10,471 nt of DNA from an uncultured Fretibacterium sp. (lineage in GTDB: Bacteria > Synergistota > Synergistia > Synergistales > Aminobacteriaceae). Every line of letters begins with the position of its first letter. Positions within the stretch are counted from its first letter, which is position 1. The DNA is taken from contig CAJPSE010000044.1 in NCBI GenBank assembly GCA_905373185.1, positions 1-10,471 on the forward strand, written 5' to 3'. The notes below the pieces were generated by a model. The model saw nothing but the letters and a program-made list of their open reading frames with translations. It was not told the DNA's origin and did not search any database. A program made the translations under genes and the position numbers. Of the stretch, positions 1 to 4,989 are shown one piece after another.

Positions 1-2059
1 GCTCCAGGACCGGCTTGAGCCGAGCCAGCCACCCCAGGGACCGGACGTTCCCGTCCGGGGCCGCGGCCCGAATCTCGGCGGTCTGCCCCCCGTGCCCGAA
101 GGGCTGCCGCCCGGCGGCGAAGCGCGGGGTCAGCCCGCAGCCCTCCAGCAGCGCGGCGACGTCGGCCTTGACGCTGTAGAAGTCCTCCCCCTGCCCCTTC
201 CAGGGCGTCCGGGGGTCCGTCCCGTCGAAGACGAGGCCCGCGACGGCATCGTGCTCGACGTGCGTGGACGCGCCGGGCGCGGTCCTCAGGAAGACGCGCC
301 CCTGCTCGAAGAGCCGAACGGCCCCGCGCCAGCCGGAGGCGGCACTGGTCCTGAGCCCGCCCAGCAGCCCGGGGACCAGCGTGGTCCGCATGGCGATCTG
401 GTCCTGGCTGATCGGGTTCGCCAGCGTCAGGGGATAGGCCCGCAAGTCGTCCTCCGGGAGCAACAGTTTTTGGGGAAAATCCTCCGGCAGGAAGCTGTAG
501 GTCACCGCCTCCACGTACCCGCGCGCGACGAGGCAGGAGCGCACGAGGGCCGACAGGCGCATCGGCTCGCCCCTGTCCCCGCCGCGGGGCGGCTCGCCCG
601 GCAGACGCCCGGGGGCGTCGTTGTAGCCGCGGAAACGCCCGACCTCCTCGATCAGGTCCTCCTCGATCGTGATGTCCGGACGCCAGGTCGGAGGCACGAA
701 GGTCCGCGCCTCGTCCGTACCGTCCCCGCCTCGTATCCCGAACCCCTCCAGGATGGCGGAGGAGGCGTCCAGGTCCCCCCAATCCAGATAAGTCCGAAGT
801 TTTTTCTTCGTCAGGGTCACGGGTTTGGGCTTTGGAAAATCATTGGACGCGGAGCGCACGCGGTAGCCTATTTCCGCTCCGCTCCAATCGCGCATCAGCT
901 CGAGCGCCAGGGAGAGGGCGCGCGCGCTGAGGGTCGGGTCCACGGTGCGGGCGAAGCGGAACGCCGCCTCGGAGGCGATGCCCAGCCGCCGTGCCGTGTG
1001 CCCCACGCGCAGCGGGGAGAAGGAGGCGCTCTCCAGCACCACGGCCCGGGTGTCGCCGCGGATCTCCGTGCGGTCCCCGCCCATGACCCCGGCGATGGCG
1101 ATGGGCTCGCCGCCGCTCGTGATCAGCATGTCCCTTTCCGTCAGGACGCGCTCTTTGCCGTCCAGCGTCGTCATGCGCTCGCCGTCCCCGGCCGCCCTCA
1201 CGGTGATCTCCCGCGCGGGCAGGGTGCTCAGGTCGAACGCGTGCAGGGGCTGCCCCAGCACCAGCATGACGTAGTTGGTCGCGTCCACGATGTTCGAGAT
1301 GGGCCTCATGCCCATGTGCACCAGCGCCACGCGGACCGCCAGGGGCGAGGGCCCCATCGCGACGCCCGTCGCCAGGCCCAGGTGATAGCAGAAGCACCCG
1401 GGGTCGGGCAGGGATATCGCCCCGAACCGCTGCGCGTCCGGCCAGTCCCGTTCGTTCCCGGAGGGTTGGGCCTCCAGGCACCGGGGCGCGTTCAGTTTCG
1501 CGTCGGGGAAGAGGCCCCGGAGCTCCCGGGCGATGCCCCAGATGCTCAGGAGGTCGCCCCGGTTCGGGGTGACGGAGACGTCCAGAATGGTGTCCGAGAG
1601 CCCGTAGAGCGCGCGGGCCTCCGTCCCGACGGGTGCGTCCGCGGGCAGGATCAGGATGCCGTCCGCGTCGTCGGCCTCGGGGACCCCAAGCTCGGCCGCG
1701 GAGAGCATCATCCCCGCGCTCTCCAGGCCATGGAAGTCCCGGACGCCCAGCTCCGTGCCGTCGGACAGCGTCGAGCCCGGCGGCGCGTAGAACACGCGGT
1801 CCCCGGCCCTCACGTTCTCCGCGTTGGTGACGCAGACGGATTCGCCGCGGCCGGTGTCCAGGCGCGCGACGAGGAGCTTCTCCTTCGCGGGGTGCGGCGT
1901 CAGCGACAGGACGCGGGAGGTGACGACGCCCCTCAGGTTTCGCGCCTTGTATTCCAGGCCCTCGACCTCGGCCCCCGCCATCGTCAGCCGCTCGGCGGCC
2001 TCCTCGGGCCCCGCGGAGAGGGTGATGAAGTCCTTCAGAAGATTCCAGGATACGAGCAT
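1..2059 (-). CDS. pheT: Phenylalanyl-tRNA synthetase beta subunit, C-terminus cut by window edge
   Basis: Beta subunit of the cytoplasmic alpha2beta2 enzyme that charges tRNA(Phe). It carries the tRNA-recognition and editing parts. Translation from ATG at 2059 stays open to base 2, giving 686 codons of a family length near 790-800. Seen in order: N-terminal segment MLVSWNLLKDFI; an EMAP/OB-like tRNA-binding domain (about residues 40-150, ending SAGMMLSAAELGV); VTPNRGDLLS at about 163-172; the B3/B4 region with SNIVDATNYVMLVLGQPLHA; a B5 domain with PPTWRPDITIEEDLIEEVGR; and the start of the synthetase-like core. The C-terminal FDX-ACB anticodon-binding domain lies outside the window. Base 1 is a partial codon. 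The start follows GGGAGGGG and sits directly after an in-frame TAA, so it is well fixed. pheT lies 36 nt downstream of pheS and is surely co-transcribed with it. Confidence 0.96.
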   Translation of the reverse strand, partial: MLVSWNLLKDFITLSAGPEEAAERLTMAGAEVEGLEYKARNLRGVVTSRVLSLTPHPAKEKLLVARLDTGRGESVCVTNAENVRAGDRVFYAPPGSTLSDGTELGVRDFHGLESAGMMLSAAELGVPEADDADGILILPADAPVGTEARALYGLSDTILDVSVTPNRGDLLSIWGIARELRGLFPDAKLNAPRCLEAQPSGNERDWPDAQRFGAISLPDPGCFCYHLGLATGVAMGPSPLAVRVALVHMGMRPISNIVDATNYVMLVLGQPLHAFDLSTLPAREITVRAAGDGERMTTLDGKERVLTERDMLITSGGEPIAIAGVMGGDRTEIRGDTRAVVLESASFSPLRVGHTARRLGIASEAAFRFARTVDPTLSARALSLALELMRDWSGAEIGYRVRSASNDFPKPKPVTLTKKKLRTYLDWGDLDASSAILEGFGIRGGDGTDEARTFVPPTWRPDITIEEDLIEEVGRFRGYNDAPGRLPGEPPRGGDRGEPMRLSALVRSCLVARGYVEAVTYSFLPEDFPQKLLLPEDDLRAYPLTLANPISQDQIAMRTTLVPGLLGGLRTSAASGWRGAVRLFEQGRVFLRTAPGASTHVEHDAVAGLVFDGTDPRTPWKGQGEDFYSVKADVAALLEGCGLTPRFAAGRQPFGHGGQTAEIRAAAPDGNVRSLGWLARLKPVLE

Positions 2060-2111
2060 TTAAGCGTCCCCTCCCAATTTAAGCGTCTCTCCCATTTAAG
2101 CGTCCCTTCCC
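2058..2111 (-). repeat. Three tandem copies of an ~18-nt unit across the pheS/pheT junction
   Basis: On the plus strand three adjacent units each begin ATTTAAGCGTC: 2058-2076 (19 nt), 2077-2093 (17 nt) and 2094-2111 (18 nt). On the coding strand each unit reads as a purine-rich Shine-Dalgarno-like tract, then GACGCTTAAAT. The copy at 2094-2111 supplies the last codons and TAA of pheS. The copy at 2058-2076 supplies the ribosome-binding site and start of pheT. The middle copy is the spacer. ATG at 2095 is in frame with pheT but meets TAA at 2062-2060, so it would make only an 11-residue peptide. The unit therefore looks like a duplicated stop/SD/start cassette. Confidence 0.85.
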
Positions 2112-3136
2112 GACAGAAAGTAGGAGACGTCGCCGTCGAACAGCAGGCGTAGGTCGTTGATACCGTACTTGAGCATCGCCATGCGGTCGAGCCCCATGCC
2201 GAACGCGAAGCCGTTGTACCTCTCGGGATCGATGCCCCCGGCCCGGACGACCGACGGATGCACCATCCCCATCCCGCAGACCTCGAGCCAGCCCGTCCCC
2301 TTGCAAACCCGGCAGCGGGCGTTGGACCCGCCGCACTCCACGCACTCGATGTCCAGCTCCATCGAGGGCTCCGTGAAGGGGAAGTAGCTGGCGCGGAAGC
2401 GGTTCTTCAGGCTCCGGCCGAAGAAGGCGTCCATCAGGCCGCTCAGCGTGCCCTTCAGGACCGGGAAGGACACGCCCCTGTCGATCATCAGGCCCTCGAT
2501 CTGGTTGAACATCGGGGAATGCGTGGGATCGTTGTCCCGCCGGTACACCTTTCCGGGGCAGACAATCCGCAGCGGCGCGCCGTACCTCAGCATGGAGCGC
2601 ACCTGTACGGGCGACGTGTGCGTGCGCAGCAGGGTCCCGTCCGGAAAGTAGAAGGTGTCCTGCATGTCGCGGGCCGGATGCCAGGAGGGCATGTTCAGGC
2701 TCTCGAAGTTGTAGAGCTCCTCCTCCTTCTCGGGCCCCAGGGCGACGGAGTACCCCATCCCCTGCAGGATCTCCACGATCTCGTGCATCGTCTGGGCCAC
2801 GGGGTGGAAGGACCCGCCGCAGCGGCCCTTCGCGGGCAGCGTCACGTCGATGCGCTCCCCGGCCTCGCGCGCCTCGTTCTCCCGCGCGCGAAGCTCGCGC
2901 CCCTTGGCCTCGATCGTCCGCTCCATCTCGTCCCTGAGGGCGTTCAGCTGCTCGCCGGCCGCGGGGCGCTCCTCGGGGCTCAGCTTCCCCAGCGACTTCA
3001 GCAGAACGGTCAGCGCGCCCTTCTTCCCCAGGTTGCGCACCCGCAGCTCGCCGAGCGCCTCCGTGGAGTCAACGGAGGACAGCGCCTCGTCAAACGAGGC
3101 CCGTACCTCCCTCATTCCCTCAATCAACGCATTCAA
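2096..3136 (-). CDS. pheS: Phenylalanyl-tRNA synthetase alpha subunit
   Basis: Catalytic alpha subunit of phenylalanyl-tRNA synthetase, a class II enzyme that activates phenylalanine with ATP. The 346 residues match the usual ~330-345. An N-terminal coiled-coil tRNA-binding arm (about 1-90) precedes the catalytic core. The core shows SFHPVAQTMHEIVEIL, the NFESLNMPSWHPARDMQDTF signature, LLRTHTSPVQVRSM, GKVYRRDNDPTHSPMFNQIEG, and a final FGMGLDRMAMLKYGINDLR (class II motif 3 type). A four-cysteine segment (CVECGG...CRVCKGTGW, about 260-285) sits before GMGMVHPSV and may bind zinc. The chosen start is TTG, about 9 nt after GGGAGG; the next in-frame ATG at 3115 has GAGGGA directly against it, which is poor spacing. 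The gene follows a terminator-like hairpin at 3160-3205 and ends in the tandem repeat. Confidence 0.96.
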   Translation of the reverse strand: MNALIEGMREVRASFDEALSSVDSTEALGELRVRNLGKKGALTVLLKSLGKLSPEERPAAGEQLNALRDEMERTIEAKGRELRARENEAREAGERIDVTLPAKGRCGGSFHPVAQTMHEIVEILQGMGYSVALGPEKEEELYNFESLNMPSWHPARDMQDTFYFPDGTLLRTHTSPVQVRSMLRYGAPLRIVCPGKVYRRDNDPTHSPMFNQIEGLMIDRGVSFPVLKGTLSGLMDAFFGRSLKNRFRASYFPFTEPSMELDIECVECGGSNARCRVCKGTGWLEVCGMGMVHPSVVRAGGIDPERYNGFAFGMGLDRMAMLKYGINDLRLLFDGDVSYFLSGRDA

Positions 3137-3159
3137 CCGCCTCTGCCTCCCTTCCTCGT

Positions 3160-3205
3160 AACAAAAATCGGGGGCGGAGCGGAGCGCCGGGCTCCGACCG
3201 CCCCC
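3160..3205 (-). terminator. Intrinsic terminator/attenuator hairpin just before pheS
   Basis: Read on the minus strand, GGGGGCGG (3205-3198) pairs perfectly with CCGCCCCC (3177-3170). A nested GGAGC/GCTCC stem (3195-3191 with 3185-3181) lies inside, and GATTTTTGTT (3169-3160) follows. The T-run ends only about 10 nt before the pheS Shine-Dalgarno, which leaves no room for a promoter between hairpin and gene. Every pheS transcript must therefore read through it. It acts either as a leaky terminator for rplT or as an attenuator controlling pheST. The opposite strand lacks a T-tract, so the orientation is clear. Confidence 0.75.
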
Positions 3206-3313
3206 ATACAGCCTTCATCCATAATTCATCCGAGTATATTCATCCGAGGACACGGAGCCGCCGACCCCAGATCCCTATACGGAAAATGAAAGTATGGAAA
3301 AAATTGCCTGGTA
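3206..3313 (-). promoter_or_regulatory. rplT-pheS intergenic leader with GGATGAA direct repeats and a possible -10 box
   Basis: The gap upstream of the hairpin is AT-richer than its surroundings. On the minus strand CTCGGATGAAT occurs twice (3248-3238 and 3234-3224), and a third GGATGAA lies at 3220-3214. The sequence TATACT (3240-3235) between the repeats resembles a -10 element, but no good -35 is visible about 17 nt upstream. GGCTCCG (3259-3253) is complementary to CGGAGCC (3196-3190) in the 5' arm of the downstream hairpin and could form a competing antiterminator. I found no T-box core and no convincing phenylalanine-rich leader peptide. Confidence 0.35.
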
Positions 3314-3670
3314 CTACTGTCCCAGAGCGGACCGGGCCTGCCCCATGAGACTGCGGAACGCCTCCATGTCGTGGATGGCCAGCTCGGAGAGCATCTTACG
3401 GTTCATGACGACCCCGGCCCTCTTCAAGCCATTCATGAACGCGCTGTAGCTCATCCCCTCGGAACGGGTCGCCGCGCTGATGCGCGTGATCCAGAGGCGG
3501 CGGAAGTCGCGCTTCTTGCGCTTGCGGTCCCCGTAGGCACGGGACAGCGCCGCGAGGTAGGCCTCCCTGGCCCGCCGATAGACGTTCTTGTGCTGTCCCC
3601 AGTAGCCCCGGGTGATGGAAAAAAGCTTCTTTCTCTTCTTATTGCTTGCCGATGCACCCTTGACGCGCAT
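3314..3670 (-). CDS. rplT: 50S ribosomal protein L20
   Basis: L20 is a primary 23S rRNA-binding protein needed for early large-subunit assembly. In several bacteria it also represses its own operon. The 118 residues match the family length. A lysine/arginine-rich N-terminal extension (SASNKKRKKLF) leads to the conserved RGYWGQHKNVYRRAREAYL, DRKRKKRDFRRLWITRI and MSYSAFMNGLKRAGVVMNRKML segments, and the protein ends near MLSELAIHDMEAF. ATG at 3670 is preceded by GGGGGAGG with about 11 nt spacing. The gene lies 44 nt downstream of rpmI in the classic infC-rpmI-rplT order. Confidence 0.98.
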   Translation of the reverse strand: MRVKGASASNKKRKKLFSITRGYWGQHKNVYRRAREAYLAALSRAYGDRKRKKRDFRRLWITRISAATRSEGMSYSAFMNGLKRAGVVMNRKMLSELAIHDMEAFRSLMGQARSALGQ

Positions 3671-3714
3671 GGTTCAATCATCCTCCCCCAAAAATCCCGA
3701 ACGGACCCGACGCG

Positions 3715-3912
3715 CTAGGCGTAGGGCAGCATCCTGTTCATCTGCTCCATCAGGGTGTCGCTGACATAGCCCGACTTGCGCAGGGAGCGAAGACGCTTGG
3801 AGCCCTTGTGAACCATGATGTGCCTGCGGCCGACCTTGCGGTAGGACAGCTTGCCGGTCGCAGTGCGGCTGAACCTCTTCTTGGCACCGGAGTGCGATTT
3901 CAGTTTGGGCAT
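3715..3912 (-). CDS. rpmI: 50S ribosomal protein L35
   Basis: Small basic protein of the large ribosomal subunit. The 65 residues are full length and show the family pattern: [14 protein letters not shown] at the start, then [28 protein letters not shown] and a short C-terminus. The start ATG at 3912 follows AAGGAG with about 9 nt spacing. A perfect 18-bp palindrome lies 25 nt upstream, between infC and this gene, where operator structures for L20 are known in other bacteria. Confidence 0.98.
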   Translation of the reverse strand: MPKLKSHSGAKKRFSRTATGKLSYRKVGRRHIMVHKGSKRLRSLRKSGYVSDTLMEQMNRMLPYA

Positions 3913-3936
3913 GAAACATTTCTCCTTTTCCGTACA

Positions 3937-3954
3937 CGGGGAACGCGTTCCCCG
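3937..3954. promoter_or_regulatory. Perfect 18-bp palindrome in the infC-rpmI gap
   Basis: CGGGGAACGCGTTCCCCG is self-complementary over all 18 bases. In the infC-rpmI mRNA it would fold as a short GC-rich hairpin 15 nt downstream of the infC stop and upstream of the rpmI Shine-Dalgarno. On the minus strand it is followed by TGTACGG, not a T-run, so it is not a standard terminator. Possible roles are an RNA-stability or processing element or part of an L20 translational operator. The sequence alone does not decide. Confidence 0.5.
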
Positions 3955-3969
3955 AAAATTTGCGGCCCC

Positions 3970-4596
3970 TCAGGCCCCTTCGGAAACGGCCGGAGCCTCG
4001 GGCTTTGGGCCGGACGCGGCCCTCCCGGGCGCGGGTTCGGCACCCTCCCTGGGAGCGGCCGGCCTTGCGGACTGAGGCACGGGGGTGACCATCATGCGCA
4101 TGTAGCGCCCCTCCATCCGAGGGCTGCCCTCCGCCTTGCCCAGGGCGCCGCACTCCGCCATGACGCGGTTCAGGACCTCCTCGCCGCGGGAGAGGAAGGC
4201 CATCTCCCTGCCCCTGAAGAAGACGGAGACCTTGACACGATGCCCCTCCTCGAGGAAGTTACGGATCGCCTTCACCTTGAAGTTGAAGTCGTGCTCGTCG
4301 ATCTTGGGGCGCATCTTGATCTCCTTGAGGGTCTGGACCTTCTGCTTCTTTCGGGCGTCCTTCTCCTTCTTCTGGAGCTGGTAGCGATACTTGCCGTAAT
4401 CCATGATCCGGCAAACGGGCGGCTTGGCCAGGGGGGCGACCTCCACCAGGTCCAGCATCCGATCCTCGGCCATCCGGACGGCCTCAGCCGTATCGATCTG
4501 TCCGACCTTCACCCCGTTCTCGTCCACCAACAACACCTGCGGCGCGGTGATCTCCTGATTGACCCTCGGCGCATCCTCTTCGGTCCTGGGGAATAT
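3970..4596 (-). CDS. infC: Translation initiation factor IF-3, probable AUA start
   Basis: IF3 binds the 30S subunit, prevents premature 50S joining and discriminates against non-canonical start codons. Seen: VNQEITAPQVLLVDENG, DLVEVAPLAKPPVCRIMDYGKYRYQ (IF3-N), the Lys-rich linker KKEKDARKKQK, then IKMRPKIDEHDFNFKVKAIRNFLEEGHRVKVSVFFRGREM and EGRYMRMMVTPV (IF3-C). The first ATG/GTG/TTG in frame is GTG at 4536, which would remove the conserved VNQEITAPQ segment and lacks a correctly spaced Shine-Dalgarno. Going upstream in frame, the only plausible initiator before the TGA at 4605-4603 is ATA at 4596-4594. It lies 9 nt after GGAGG and gives 208 residues. After the IF3 fold there is an unusual ~35-residue Ala/Pro/Gly-rich tail (PQSARPAAPREGAEPAPGR...), presumably disordered. 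First gene of the left operon. Confidence 0.94.
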   Translation of the reverse strand: MFPRTEEDAPRVNQEITAPQVLLVDENGVKVGQIDTAEAVRMAEDRMLDLVEVAPLAKPPVCRIMDYGKYRYQLQKKEKDARKKQKVQTLKEIKMRPKIDEHDFNFKVKAIRNFLEEGHRVKVSVFFRGREMAFLSRGEEVLNRVMAECGALGKAEGSPRMEGRYMRMMVTPVPQSARPAAPREGAEPAPGRAASGPKPEAPAVSEGA

Positions 4597-4610
4597 AACG
4601 CCTCACCTCC
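4594..4610 (-). promoter_or_regulatory. infC ribosome-binding site and AUA initiation codon
   Basis: On the minus strand GGAGGTGAGG (4610-4601) is followed by CGTT and ATA (4596-4594). An in-frame TGA (4605-4603) lies inside the Shine-Dalgarno, so translation cannot start further upstream. Non-AUG, non-GUG starts are a known device in infC: in E. coli the codon is AUU, and IF3 rejects it, giving autogenous control. The same logic is inferred here. Confidence 0.75.
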
Positions 4611-4630
4611 ATAAAGATACATCATAAATA

Positions 4631-4663
4631 AAAAAATCGGGGCCGGCCCCTGGGCCGCCCCCA
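4631..4663 (-). terminator. Intrinsic terminator/attenuator in the infC leader
   Basis: Read on the minus strand, GGGGGCGGCCC can fold back on GGGCCGGCCCC as a roughly 10-bp GC stem with one bulge and a very small loop (4663-4640). GATTTTTTT (4639-4631) and a further AT-rich stretch follow. It lies about 35 nt before the infC start and points toward infC. No gene on this strand ends upstream within the window, so an attenuator in the infC leader is the natural reading. The 5' arm (4663-4655) is complementary over 9 bp, including one G-U, to an upstream leader segment at 4775-4767. Confidence 0.75.
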
Positions 4664-4797
4664 ACAATCTGCGCTCCATGCGTCTCCCCGACAGGAAGAC
4701 ATTTTGCACAATCTCGCAGAGCCCGGCAACAGCCTCCACCGAAGGAAGGCGCCGCATCGGGCGAGAGGGGGCAGCCTCTGCTTGACACGCGACATAC
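4631..4797 (-). ncRNA. Structured infC 5' leader, L20-leader-like attenuator candidate
   Basis: If transcription starts near 4797, infC has a leader of about 200 nt. Visible pieces on the minus strand are: GCTGCCCCC (4775-4767), able to pair with GGGGGCGGC of the terminator; a hairpin GTCTTCC-TGTCG-GGGAGAC just before the terminator; a GCCTTCC/GGTGGAGGC stem; and the terminator itself. Leaders of infC-rpmI-rplT operons in Firmicutes are controlled by L20 through terminator/antiterminator switching. The architecture here is similar, but I cannot confirm homology to the L20 leader family from sequence alone. Confidence 0.45.
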
Positions 4798-4811
4798 TGT
4801 GGAACTATAGC
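4782..4811 (+). promoter_or_regulatory. Candidate sigma-70-type promoter for the DUF4139-lpxB operon
   Basis: TTGACA (4782-4787) is a perfect -35, followed after 18 nt by TATAGC (4806-4811), a 4/6 -10 match. The predicted start near 4818 would give a 5' UTR of about 170 nt before the first gene. The element is face to face with the infC promoter, and their -10 boxes share bases 4806-4809, so the two polymerases should compete. Consensus-based only. Confidence 0.5.
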
Positions 4812-4832
4812 ATATCTCATCCCGTCCGACAA
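4804..4832 (-). promoter_or_regulatory. Candidate sigma-70-type promoter for infC-rpmI-rplT
   Basis: On the minus strand TTGTCG (4832-4827) is separated by 17 nt from TATAGT (4809-4804). That is 4/6 and 5/6 matches to TTGACA and TATAAT at ideal spacing. Transcription would start near 4797 and produce the leader with the terminator hairpin. The -10 overlaps the -10 of the opposing promoter. Prediction from consensus only. Confidence 0.5.
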
Positions 4833-4989
4833 GCGGACGAGGCTTCCGAATGCGGTACAGCGTGTTAAAATAGGCACGGGACTGCATGCGATCCCTCCGG
4901 GACACCGTCCCGACGAATTTCCTGTGGCCCGGTAGGCCGGTTTTGAGCCCGAACATCCCGACGAACAATACAAGGAGGTCCCGTTCATC
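4812..4989 (+). other. Long 5' untranslated region of the right-hand operon
   Basis: No convincing gene occupies this stretch. It contains two small perfect hairpins, CGTCCG-ACAAG-CGGACG (4823-4839) and CGGGAC-ACC-GTCCCG (4898-4912), and a CCGG-TAGG-CCGG-TTTT element near 4930-4944. It ends in the Shine-Dalgarno AAGGAGG (4972-4978), 11 nt before the ATG at 4990. A 35-codon frame starting at ATG 4886 ends with TGA at 4991-4993, overlapping the next start as ATGA. It lacks a good ribosome-binding site, so I list it only as a possible upstream ORF. Confidence 0.4.

Noticed and set aside
92..2152. 686-codon ORF on the plus strand opposite pheT
   Set aside because: Antisense shadow of pheT in GC-rich codon-biased DNA. 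The protein is Arg/Gly/Pro/His-rich with no family pattern, while the opposite strand reads a clear PheT.
3272..3313. Possible Phe-codon leader peptide before pheS (short frame after the rplT stop, with two TTT codons)
   Set aside because: No start codon or ribosome-binding site, only two Phe codons, and the ATG-led short frames nearby contain no Phe.
3137..3313. T-box riboswitch in the pheS leader
   Set aside because: The conserved T-box core (AGGGUGG...CCGCG type) is not present and the leader is too short for a standard T-box.
4534..4536. GTG at 4536 as the infC start
   Set aside because: It would remove the conserved IF3 N-terminal segment, and the nearest AGGAG is about 14-16 nt away, whereas ATA 4596 has a well-placed GGAGG.
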